14,278 nucleotides of DNA from Chitinophagaceae bacterium. GTDB lineage: Bacteria > Bacteroidota > Bacteroidia > Chitinophagales > Chitinophagaceae. Positions 7,601-14,278 of this stretch are shown here, in pieces (positions within the stretch are counted from its first letter, which is position 1; each line of letters begins with the position of its first letter). The stretch lies in contig JAEUVI010000461.1 in assembly GCA_016787105.1 (NCBI GenBank), forward strand, positions 1 through 14,278, read 5' to 3'. The notes beneath the pieces were generated by a model. That model saw only the letters and a program-made list of their open reading frames with translations. It made no database searches and was not told where the DNA came from. The position numbers and the translations under genes were made by a program.

Positions 7601-10029
7601 AAAACATCTTGCGTATAAATATCAACGGATGACGCACGGCTTACTGGTCTTCCTGTTTCATCAAACACTGTTGTATAAAAATTTGCCTGCAAGGCGCCCA
7701 TATTCGCATAAGTTTCCTTTACAGCAAATTTTTCCGTAGCATTTCCTTCCGCATCTGTTTTTCCTTCCTTTACCTCTTTATCAAAAAAACTATTCTGGTT
7801 GGCAAGACTGAAACTATAATCGCTGAACTTTTCGGCCGAAAAATATTTTTGTTTCACCTGTATTTCTGTTTCATAATTCCTGTTAGCGGCTGGTGGACCA
7901 AAGAAATTGATGGCATTAATACTTAACGTTGTTGTTTCACCTGGTTTCAGGGAAGTCTTATCTGTTTTTGAGCTTACTTTTATACGATCAGGCACAAACT
8001 CTTCAATCGAAAAATTCTTTGAGCCCAGCAAAATATCATTGGATGTATACACTTCCAATGTATAGCTACCGGTAATAGCCGAATTCGCAATATCAATATT
8101 ACCTTCCAACGATCCTTCTTCATTCAGATTTTTACGAAACGATTTTAGCTCCTTACCGTTGGGTAACAAAAATTTCATCTTAACAGGAATATCGCCGGGA
8201 GATTTCCATACCCTGTCGCGGATTACAACCGAATAGTTTACCTTTTCCCCGGGCCGGTAAATATCCCTTTCTGCATAAATAAAAGCATCGAGCCCGGCAG
8301 GATTATTCCGTTTTCCACCCACATCAAATCGTGAAGTATTTACTCTTGTATTATTAAATGGCAGGTAATTAAAATCTTCTGCCGTTTTTGCAATCAGCAT
8401 CGCTGGCTTAAAACCACTGAAATCTTTTTTTGAATAGGCTATCTCCGCCACTCCATCCTGGTTGGTTGCTGCATTTCCTATCAGTTGATTGTTGACGGCA
8501 TATAACGACACATTCACACCGCTTACAGGTTCTGCTGTTTTGATAGAATTGGTAAATACATAAATCTTATCCTGGCCTTCTTTTGCAATCAATCCAAGAT
8601 CTGAAAGCGAAATAAAACGATTGTCACGCACCCAATAATCTTTCATAGATCGTATGCTGACATGATATACACCTTTAAATTCCGGCAGCCTGTCTTCAAA
8701 TTGTGAAAGGTTCAACAACCTGCCGCCGCCGCTTTTAGGGAGCGAACGTGTATCAATTTCTTTTTCATAAATCACGTCGCCCATCTGCACATCATTGCTA
8801 TTATAGTCGTCGTAATAATATTCTCCTCCGTCTCCATCTTCGTTATAACTCGCATATGATGTTTTTGAAGTTTCTTTCGGATAATACCCGTAACGTTCGG
8901 CCAGCAGTAAATTGTTCTCGTATATTTTAGAAATGATAATTTTTACTTTCGGCACATTTGTAATCTGCACTTCGATATTTTTTCCGCCACGTTTGGAAAG
9001 ATATACGGCTTTACTATTGGTGAATTTGATATTTGCTTCCAACTCACCAAAAGCAACGCTGCCGTTATAATCTTCTTTCAATACACCACCGATTTTCCCA
9101 CGCAATCCTTTTCCGATAGTGACTGAATAGCTTTTTTCCATATCAAACTTATCACTATGTAGTGTGAAGCCTCCATCATTCAGTTCAACTGTATATTTTA
9201 CTTCAGGACTGAACTTTACCAGCGAACTGATATTCTCGCCGGTTAACTGCTGGCTTGTAACAACGGTTACAATTCCCTCCGAACCGTCATGCTCTGCCGT
9301 TATATTTTGCACGTTCAGCACAAAAGGAGATGGAATTGATACAACCGCAGTCATCGCCTCCTGAGTGGTATTGGCTCCGCTTTCTGGCTTCAGCCCTTTA
9401 TCAATAGATATTTTGGTTTCATAATCTCTATCCTCCGATTTCAGGCTGGTAATACGCAATGTGATTTTATTGTCAGGCGATTGGGTGATAAGATTATAAT
9501 CTGCCTTCTTTCCATCAATTTCTATGTTCAGCTTTTCTTTCAGATCAGACGGTTTCACACGGTAATTAAAATATAAATCAACCTGTGGTACAGCGGTCTT
9601 GCTGTTTTCATCCTGCAGCACCCATGTTACCTGCGTATTATCCAATGTAAGATCCGGCGTATGAAAACTTATTTTATCAGCTCCATCAATCTTATTGAAT
9701 TTGCTGTAGCGTAGTACTTCATTCCTGATTTTGGCATTATAATTTGTAGCAGGCAATAGTGGTTGTGAAGGAGAAAAAACCAATTGGTCGGGGCTTTCCC
9801 AGCGAAAACGCCCGGCAATTTTCGGCTCGAAAGCAATATACTCAGTAGAATCCCATGCAGTTAGCAAGGAGTCACTCATAACGGATTTGGAAAAACGAAA
9901 AGTAAGATTGCCAAGCTGCGCTACTTCACCCTTTGCATTGGTGAAGTCAAGATTAACAGCATTACGACTACAGGATAATAAAATGATACTGGCAGCCAAA
10001 CAGGTTGCAGCAAGAAACTTGATACGCAT
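4606..10029 (-). CDS. Alpha-2-macroglobulin family lipoprotein with thioester
   Basis: This 1807-residue YfhM-like bacterial alpha-2-macroglobulin should act as a periplasmic protease trap. A signal peptide with lipobox LLSC puts the lipidated Cys at residue 20. The following SRNAV lacks an acidic lipoprotein export signal, favouring a periplasm-facing anchor. Many macroglobulin beta-domains fill the first about 1100 residues, including the conserved AERDIYRPGEKVNYSVVIRD segment. A Gly/Asp-rich, basic stretch (about 1110-1130, GGDGDLSMEKR) sits where the protease bait region lies in E. coli YfhM. It is followed by the IPQFSGEVRLMAVAY domain. The thioester motif YGCTEQ has Cys1350 and Gln1353 and begins the alpha-helical thioester domain (about 1340-1640). 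The C-terminus is a beta domain. A Tyr/Asp-rich segment near residues 395-412 looks like a loop insertion. The gene is divergent from pbpC, a known association. Confidence 0.95.
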   Translation of the reverse strand: MRIKFLAATCLAASIILLSCSRNAVNLDFTNAKGEVAQLGNLTFRFSKSVMSDSLLTAWDSTEYIAFEPKIAGRFRWESPDQLVFSPSQPLLPATNYNAKIRNEVLRYSKFNKIDGADKISFHTPDLTLDNTQVTWVLQDENSKTAVPQVDLYFNYRVKPSDLKEKLNIEIDGKKADYNLITQSPDNKITLRITSLKSEDRDYETKISIDKGLKPESGANTTQEAMTAVVSIPSPFVLNVQNITAEHDGSEGIVTVVTSQQLTGENISSLVKFSPEVKYTVELNDGGFTLHSDKFDMEKSYSVTIGKGLRGKIGGVLKEDYNGSVAFGELEANIKFTNSKAVYLSKRGGKNIEVQITNVPKVKIIISKIYENNLLLAERYGYYPKETSKTSYASYNEDGDGGEYYYDDYNSNDVQMGDVIYEKEIDTRSLPKSGGGRLLNLSQFEDRLPEFKGVYHVSIRSMKDYWVRDNRFISLSDLGLIAKEGQDKIYVFTNSIKTAEPVSGVNVSLYAVNNQLIGNAATNQDGVAEIAYSKKDFSGFKPAMLIAKTAEDFNYLPFNNTRVNTSRFDVGGKRNNPAGLDAFIYAERDIYRPGEKVNYSVVIRDRVWKSPGDIPVKMKFLLPNGKELKSFRKNLNEEGSLEGNIDIANSAITGSYTLEVYTSNDILLGSKNFSIEEFVPDRIKVSSKTDKTSLKPGETTTLSINAINFFGPPAANRNYETEIQVKQKYFSAEKFSDYSFSLANQNSFFDKEVKEGKTDAEGNATEKFAVKETYANMGALQANFYTTVFDETGRPVSRASSVDIYTQDVFYGIKDDWFYYYPLNQAVKFPMVAVNKDGSQVNATAKIEVIKHEYRTVLARSGSYFRYESQKEDKLMIENEVSVGSNYVFSYTPRSPGDYEVRIYKPGANSYVSRSFYSYGSWGGDNNSFEVSNEGNVDISIEKKSYYTGESVKALFKTPFSGRMLVTMETDHVVSYQYVNVDKRTASVDLPLNGDHVPNVYITATLIKPHDVSDIPLTVAHGYFNIKVEEKSRKIDVQIVAQKSVRSRTRQKVTVKAAPGSFVTLAAVDNGVLQVSGFETPDPYGYFYNKKALQVSAYDLYPLLFPELRAKLSSTGGDGDLSMEKRVNPMPAKRIKIMSYWSGIVKANGSGDAGFEFDIPQFSGEVRLMAVAYKNNSFGSGENTMTVADPIVISTALPRFLSPGDTITVPVTLSNTTAKSADIKATLNVSGPLKVLGGNNQSITINAKSEGRAVFQVTADPTIAVGKVSVLVNGLGEKFTDETEIAVRPPSTLQKVTGSGSLDGGTATTLNIGLSDFIPSSINYKVVVSRSPVMELGKHLSYLVQYPYGCTEQTVSAAFPQLYFGDLADLLSLNPQNKAYANANILEAIRKIKMRQLYTGAVTLWDGEGKEDWWTTIYSAHFLLEAKKAGFDVDNSLLETMLGYISGRLKNKELITYYYNRNQNRKIAPKEVAYGLYVLAIAGKANVPAMNYYKANPNILALDSRYLLSAAYAVAGDKKSFNAMLPASFSGEESIAQTGGSYYSDVRDEAIALNALIDTDPSNAQIGIMAKHVSDKLKTRYWLSTQERAFAFLALGKIAKTANKSDITAEVKVNGKVVAKIDGGQWKGDRNALQSNNVEIVTKGNGRLYYFWEAEGISASGAYKEEDSYLKVRKRFYDRYGKVITGNTFKQNDLVVIGITLERSYSTPVENVVITDLLPAGFEIENPRTKEIPGMDWIKDASTPTALDVRDDRIHFFVDADYNKQTYYYAVRAVSPGQYKMGPVSADAMYNGEYHSYNGAGVIKVVQ

Positions 10030-10328
10030 ATAAGGTTGGTTAATGTGCGGGTAAAAGAAAATAAATTAATTAAAAATACCAAAGAAATAACCTGCCGCTC
10101 ATTCTTTTTTAGCGAACGGCATACGTTTCCCCGGAAAGGGAAATGAAATACTATGAAAATGGGTTATGGAGGTATATCTCGTTTTGGTCGGGAGGGGTCT
10201 GAAGCATCCATGTGTGGTGGGGAATTTGACAGGAAAATTAATATACAGTCGTAGCCCTTTGCAAATTTATCTTTGTAAATATTTGTTAAGCCCTTTTTGA
10301 ATACGGCAATACCATATAGTTTCAACCC
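10030..10328. other. Divergent intergenic region, macroglobulin/pbpC
   Basis: This 299-bp spacer lies between two divergent start codons and must hold the promoters for both genes. The half next to the macroglobulin start is AT-rich and includes an A/T run near 10060-10080. The middle (10180-10225) is G-rich on the plus strand. The promoter-like signal is at 10262-10275, described separately. No ORF or RNA gene is supported. Confidence 0.6.
10262..10275. promoter_or_regulatory. Overlapping divergent -7 elements
   Basis: The 14-mer CAAATTTATCTTTG contains TATCTTTG on the plus strand (10268-10275) and TAAATTTG on the minus strand (10269-10262). Both match the Bacteroidota -7 consensus TAnnTTTG perfectly and share the TA at 10268-10269. 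A plus-strand start near 10282 would give pbpC a leader of about 47 nt. A minus-strand start near 10255 would give the macroglobulin gene one of about 225 nt. Neither side has a TTTG at the usual -33 distance, so function is plausible rather than shown. Confidence 0.4.
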
Positions 10329-12650
10329 ATGAAGTGGAGGATAACAAAAAAGAAGGCGGGCCGTTTTTTAAAACGAACAGGTATTGGTATTGTAATACTC
10401 GTCATCCTATTCTTTTTACTAAACTGGATTTTTCCTCTGCCGGCTCCACCTGAATACTCTACCATTATTACTGATAACAAAGGAGAAGTAGTAAACGCAT
10501 TTCTGACCAAAGATGAGAAATGGAGGATGAAAACTGAGCTGGATGAAATTTCTCCTTTATTGCGCAAAACTATTATTGCCAAAGAAGACAAATATTTCTA
10601 TTCCCACCCCGGCATAAATTTCATTGCAATCGGCCGCGCTTTTATTAATAACATTACCCGTATGAAGCGGACAAGCGGCGCCAGTACAATTACCATGCAG
10701 GTAGCAAGGGCAATGGAGCCGCGGAAAAGAAACCTGGGCAGTAAAATGATTGAAGCTTTCCGTGCGTTGCAACTGGAATTGAAATACAGCAAAGATGAAA
10801 TATTGCAACTCTACCTGAACCTCGTACCCTACGGAGGAAACATTGAAGGAGTAAAATCTGCTTCACAACTATATTTCAAAAAGAACCCCGATCATCTTTC
10901 TCTCGCGGAAATAACAGCCTTGAGCATTATACCCAACCGCCCTTCATCGCTCGTAGTTGGCAAAAACAATGACAGGATAATAGAAGAACGGAACAAATGG
11001 CTTCGCCGCTTTGCTGAAGAAAAAGTTTTTACAAAAAAAGAAATAGAAGACGCATTAAACGAACCGCTAATTGCTACAAGAGGAACAGTACCACATTATA
11101 TTCCACATCTTTCTTATAAATTAAAAAAACATGGCGGCACTACAATCAACACTAATATTGATCTTAACACACAACTGAAGACAGAAAAAATACTGGAAGA
11201 TTATGTAAGGGCACAGCGCTTGCGGAACATTAAAAATGCCGCAATAATAATTATCAACAATAAAACCCACCAGGTAATTACCTATGCTGGTTCATCTGAC
11301 TTTAAAGATACAATTGACGGCGGCCAGGTAAATGGCATCAATGCCGTACGGCAGCCTGGCAGTACATTAAAGCCATTACTTTACGGAATGTGTTTTGATG
11401 AAGGATTGCTTACACCAAAAACGATAATAACAGATGTACCTGTAAACTACGAAGGTTATACACCGGAAAACTATGATGAAAAATTCAATGGCTATGTTAC
11501 TGTCGCGTATGCATTGGAACATTCGCTGAATATTCCTGCAGTAAAATCATTACAGCAATTGGGGTATGAAAAATTGATCCAGAAATTATCCTTGTGCAAC
11601 TTTAAACAAATACAAAAAGACAGGAACAAATTGGGACTGTCATTGATATTGGGCGGGTGCGGCACTACTTTGGAGGAATTGACTGGCCTTTTTTCATCGT
11701 TTGCAAATAATGGCGTGTATGTTTCTCCTTCATACACACAAACCGATACTGCAGGAAGAAAAGTAAATGTGTTAACACCCGCTGCGTGTTTCATGCTGAA
11801 TGAAATCTTATCCAAAGTTGATCGTCCTGATTTTCCTGTTAACTGGCAGGCGACTGAACACATGCCCAAGATTGCATGGAAAACAGGTACCAGCTATGGA
11901 AGAAAAGATGCATGGAGCATTGGTCATAATAAAAATTTTACAGTAGGTGTATGGGCGGGAAATTTTTCCGGCACAGGCGTGCCTGATTTAAGCGGCGCCA
12001 ATGTGGCTACACCGTTACTATTCAAAATTTTCAATACGATAGATTATGATAGTGATGCGGAATGGTTTACACAACCGGATGATTGTGATACCAGACAAGT
12101 TTGCAGCGAAACCGGATTAATACCAGCTGAAAGCTGTACCAATAAAGTACTGGACTATTTTATTCCGTTAATCTCTTCTTCTAAAGTGTGCAACAATCTC
12201 CAGGAAATACTGATTTCTGCTGACGAAAAAATTTCTTATTGTAAAAGTTGTGCGCCACCTAATGGCTACAAGAAAAAGCTGTTTAAAATAGTGGAGCCGG
12301 AGATGCAGGCATACTTCAGTGAAAACAATGTGAAGTTTGAAAAAATTCCTCCACACAATCCTGATTGTGAACTAATATTCAAAGGCAGCGCTCCGCAAAT
12401 AACATCACCTTCCAACGGAACGGAATATCTTATCAGTAAAAAAAATCCGGAACCACTACAATTAATTTGCAAAACCGCCAATGATGTAAGCAAAGTGTAT
12501 TGGTATATCAATAATAAATTTTACAAAACCTCTTCTGCCGGAGAAAAACAATTTTTTACCCCGGAAGAAGGACCTGTAAAAATTTCCTGTACTGATGATA
12601 AGGGAAGAAACAGGGATATAACGATCCGTGTTAAGTTTGTGAACCTGTAA
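10329..12650 (+). CDS. pbpC: Penicillin-binding protein 1C (bifunctional PBP)
   Basis: This 773-residue bifunctional peptidoglycan synthase is anchored in the inner membrane by one helix (about 18-36) after a basic N-terminus. The GT51 glycosyltransferase domain (about 60-245) shows AKEDKYFYSHPG with catalytic Glu86, GASTITMQVAR (117-127), the KMIEAFRALQLE helix with Glu142, and LYLN. The transpeptidase domain (about 300-570) has the full triad S-T-L-K (345-348, nucleophile Ser345), S-L-N (399-401) and K-T-G-T-S (518-522). A Cys-rich linker (C586, C592, C603, C621, C638, C641) and a C-terminal Ig-like BiPBP_C domain (about 688-770) are specific to the PBP1C subfamily. A stop at 10317-10319 in frame fixes ATG 10329 as the start. 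It is divergent from the macroglobulin gene, as expected for a defence and wall-repair pair. Confidence 0.96.
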   Translation: MKWRITKKKAGRFLKRTGIGIVILVILFFLLNWIFPLPAPPEYSTIITDNKGEVVNAFLTKDEKWRMKTELDEISPLLRKTIIAKEDKYFYSHPGINFIAIGRAFINNITRMKRTSGASTITMQVARAMEPRKRNLGSKMIEAFRALQLELKYSKDEILQLYLNLVPYGGNIEGVKSASQLYFKKNPDHLSLAEITALSIIPNRPSSLVVGKNNDRIIEERNKWLRRFAEEKVFTKKEIEDALNEPLIATRGTVPHYIPHLSYKLKKHGGTTINTNIDLNTQLKTEKILEDYVRAQRLRNIKNAAIIIINNKTHQVITYAGSSDFKDTIDGGQVNGINAVRQPGSTLKPLLYGMCFDEGLLTPKTIITDVPVNYEGYTPENYDEKFNGYVTVAYALEHSLNIPAVKSLQQLGYEKLIQKLSLCNFKQIQKDRNKLGLSLILGGCGTTLEELTGLFSSFANNGVYVSPSYTQTDTAGRKVNVLTPAACFMLNEILSKVDRPDFPVNWQATEHMPKIAWKTGTSYGRKDAWSIGHNKNFTVGVWAGNFSGTGVPDLSGANVATPLLFKIFNTIDYDSDAEWFTQPDDCDTRQVCSETGLIPAESCTNKVLDYFIPLISSSKVCNNLQEILISADEKISYCKSCAPPNGYKKKLFKIVEPEMQAYFSENNVKFEKIPPHNPDCELIFKGSAPQITSPSNGTEYLISKKNPEPLQLICKTANDVSKVYWYINNKFYKTSSAGEKQFFTPEEGPVKISCTDDKGRNRDITIRVKFVNL

Positions 12651-12676
12651 AAGGAATTAAAAATCATCCTGAAAAT

Positions 12677-13570
12677 TTACGGGTAAAGCACTCCAAGTAC
12701 AGGCTCTGCAAGAAAGTCTCCACCCGGATAATGTTGGGTATAATCTAGATTCAGCCAGATACCATCCTTGTCTTCATGATAATGCAAGTCATGACCTTTA
12801 CTTTCCTGGGGAAACAATTGTTCTTTGATGAGATAATTTATTCTTTCCAAATCATTTTTATTGCCAATAAATAATTCAGGATAAATATGCGCGGTAGTAT
12901 GTACTAATCTTGGCCTGCCCCCTATCGCTTTAATGCATGCCGCCATCAGGATAGAATGATCATCACAATCACCCGCAAGCAATTTTGATGATTCACTTGC
13001 GTTTGCAAAATATTCCCTCCCTTTCGGATCGTCCACATAATTCCAGTTGTTATTTATTTTTTTAAACACGGCGAAGCATTGTATCGCATTACGATAGCCT
13101 GGGTTCTTTTGCTGCGCCTCCTTGAAAAACCGGTTGGTAGCATCCACTGCGAAGTTTCTGACTGTAGCAGAAGTATAATCCATCGCTGCCAATAATTCCC
13201 GCTGGCGCGGAACAGATTCCTGCTCCGTAGCAATGTTTAGTTTTTCGGGGTTTGGATCGTTTTGCAGCGTATAAATAAAAGCCCTCGCATCCTTATACAC
13301 ATCGGCATAGCCATAGCCACCGGTATATGTTCCATATCCCAGCCAGATTAACGCTGCGAAAAAACCAATAGTGATAATTGTTTTAAATAACCGCAACAAC
13401 AGCAACAAAAGAAAAATAAGAACAATAAAAAGCAGGATACGATCAAGGTTGTATGGCAAATCCATAGCGGGTAACTGACGGTGCGCCAGAAAAAAAAGGG
13501 GAATAGCCAACAGGATGCCGAGGAAACCTATCAATATATCTCCAAACCAATTATTGTTTACATTACCCAT
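12677..13570 (-). CDS. Membrane protein with transglutaminase-like domain
   Basis: This 297-residue protein has three hydrophobic helices at the N-terminus (about 10-28, 44-59, 63-79). After them comes a domain carrying the papain-like transglutaminase triad: Cys202 in AGDCDDHS, His228 in TAHIYPELF, and Asp276 in WLNLDYTQHYPGG. Three helices would normally place the N-terminus and the catalytic domain on opposite sides of the inner membrane; a periplasmic catalytic domain is my guess. The bacterial domain covers peptidases and amidases as well as cross-linkers, so the reaction is unknown. It is convergent with pbpC, only 26 nt apart, with no terminator visible between. The upstream minus-strand gene is separated by a terminator, so it is probably transcribed on its own. 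A wall-related role is suggested only by position. Confidence 0.85.
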   Translation of the reverse strand: MGNVNNNWFGDILIGFLGILLAIPLFFLAHRQLPAMDLPYNLDRILLFIVLIFLLLLLLRLFKTIITIGFFAALIWLGYGTYTGGYGYADVYKDARAFIYTLQNDPNPEKLNIATEQESVPRQRELLAAMDYTSATVRNFAVDATNRFFKEAQQKNPGYRNAIQCFAVFKKINNNWNYVDDPKGREYFANASESSKLLAGDCDDHSILMAACIKAIGGRPRLVHTTAHIYPELFIGNKNDLERINYLIKEQLFPQESKGHDLHYHEDKDGIWLNLDYTQHYPGGDFLAEPVLGVLYP

Positions 13571-13599
13571 AGCTGAACTTTATGTATGCGAAAATTAAT

Positions 13600-13633
13600 C
13601 CAAAAAAATTCCCCGCTTGCAGCAGGGAATTAA
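13600..13633 (-). terminator. Intrinsic terminator after the GIN-domain gene
   Basis: Read on the minus strand, AATTCCC (13631-13625) pairs with GGGAATT (13613-13607). An inner GCT/AGC stem sits above an A-C mismatch, and seven U residues follow directly. It lies about 25 nt after the stop of the GIN-domain gene. This makes read-through into the transglutaminase gene unlikely. Confidence 0.88.
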
Positions 13634-13656
13634 ATTGAAAACTATTTAACAGAATT

Positions 13657-14278
13657 TCAGTCAACCTTTTTTACACTACCTGCACCTGAAACATGCTGAT
13701 TGACTGTTGCATTACCTTTGTACTTCACACCGGCAGCCCCACTCACATCTACATCTAATTTCTGGCTTGCATACACTTCTGCATCACCTGCACCCGATAT
13801 ATCTACTGAAACATTTTCGGCGAGCATATCAAAACATTTAAAATCTACACTACCTGATCCTCCTGCTTTAAGGTTTTTTGTTTCCCCTTTTAGTTGCACA
13901 CTGCAAGCACCGGATATATCTGTTTCTACCGAAGGCGCCTTTATATCCATTTTTGCATCGCAGGACCCGCTTAAAGAAACAGACAGGTTTTCATTGGAAA
14001 CAAGTTGATTTTCGGTAAAAACATCGCAGGATCCTGATGCTTCGATTCTTTTGAATAATGATGCCGATACTGACACTTTTATATCCCGCGAAGGCTTCAG
14101 GTTAAAGCCATCTTTTGTTCTTACAACCAGCTTATCTCCCTCCAGGTAGGTATCTATGTATTCTAGCAGATTGCCATCCGCTTCTATTTTTACTGATTGC
14201 GTTGCATCCTGCTTTACATATAAGTCAATTGCTCCGCCAACTTCCACACTGCTGAAAGAACCAACACTGCGTGTATCG
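13657..14278 (-). CDS. GIN-domain (DUF2807) protein, 5' truncated
   Basis: The frame is open from the right edge to the TGA at 13657-13659, about 206 visible residues. A GTG at 14245-14247 is not the start: the ten codons before it (DTRSVGSFSS) continue the conserved 'R-x-V-x-x-F-S-S-V-x-V-x-G-A-I-D-L-Y-V-K-Q' opening of the head GIN domain. The signal peptide and true start therefore lie beyond the window. The protein is a repeated beta-structure with the motif (S/G)SG(S/A)(C/G/A) recurring about seven times: ASGSCDVF, LSGSCDAK, ISGACSVQ, GGSGSVDF, ISGAGDAE, VSGAAGVK, VSGAGSVK. Families of this type are common in Bacteroidota, predicted to be exported, and often annotated as putative adhesins; experimental function is largely lacking. 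It has its own downstream terminator. Confidence 0.88.
   Translation of the reverse strand, partial: DTRSVGSFSSVEVGGAIDLYVKQDATQSVKIEADGNLLEYIDTYLEGDKLVVRTKDGFNLKPSRDIKVSVSASLFKRIEASGSCDVFTENQLVSNENLSVSLSGSCDAKMDIKAPSVETDISGACSVQLKGETKNLKAGGSGSVDFKCFDMLAENVSVDISGAGDAEVYASQKLDVDVSGAAGVKYKGNATVNQHVSGAGSVKKVD

Noticed and set aside
11492..11869. 125-codon minus-strand open frame inside pbpC
   Set aside because: It lies opposite the transpeptidase domain with all conserved motifs on the plus strand; no recognisable protein.
13700..14008. 102-codon plus-strand open frame opposite the GIN gene
   Set aside because: Its Ser/Pro-rich sequence is the complement of the SG repeats; no supporting start signal.
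14245..14247. GTG as the start of the GIN-domain gene
   Set aside because: The codons between 14248 and 14277 continue the conserved head-GIN opening, and a signal peptide is missing, so the start lies outside the window.

Overview
The window looks like chromosomal DNA of a Bacteroidota bacterium, most likely near Chitinophagaceae/Sphingobacteriia. Reasons: the rpsF-rpsR-rplI order with no ssb between rpsF and rpsR, Shine-Dalgarno sequences absent or weak before most starts, a TAnnTTTG-type -7 promoter element, a Gly-rich single-RRM protein, a GIN-domain protein, and moderately AT-rich base composition. The genus-level guess is inference; there is no rRNA or other phylogenetic marker beyond the ribosomal proteins. 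I see no mobile element, CRISPR array, tRNA or rRNA.

Layout. (1) 1-1162: the 3' end of a ribosomal protein operon, rpsF (5' truncated by the window edge), rpsR and rplI, closed by a clear intrinsic terminator. (2) 1405-1850: a monocistronic RRM RNA-binding protein with a glycine-rich tail and its own terminator, preceded by about 240 bp of non-coding DNA. (3) 2249-4522: a likely two-gene unit. The first gene joins a GT81-like (glucosyl-3-phosphoglycerate synthase-like) glycosyltransferase to a HAD-IB phosphatase in one polypeptide. The second is a tandem universal stress protein with degenerate nucleotide-binding motifs. A perfect 13-bp inverted repeat (4556-4588) separates this unit from the convergent gene that follows.

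(4) 4606-12650: a divergent pair made of a very large thioester-containing alpha-2-macroglobulin lipoprotein (minus strand, 1807 residues) and penicillin-binding protein 1C (plus strand). Association of bacterial macroglobulins with pbpC is well established and is read as a periplasmic defence/repair pair: one traps proteases entering the periplasm, the other can rebuild peptidoglycan. The 299-bp gap between them holds two back-to-back -7-like elements that share one TA step. (5) 12677-14278: two minus-strand genes. One is a three-helix membrane protein with a papain-like transglutaminase domain whose Cys-His-Asp triad is intact. The other is a GIN/DUF2807 beta-repeat protein that runs off the right edge and ends in a strong intrinsic terminator.

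The most interesting item is the glycosyltransferase-phosphatase fusion. Its architecture predicts a one-protein route from an NDP-sugar and 3-phosphoglycerate to a glycosylglycerate-type compatible solute, and it sits beside a stress-protein gene. This function is inferred from motifs recalled from memory, not from a database search. No wholly unknown multi-gene system is evident; most of the window is recognisable housekeeping or envelope biology.
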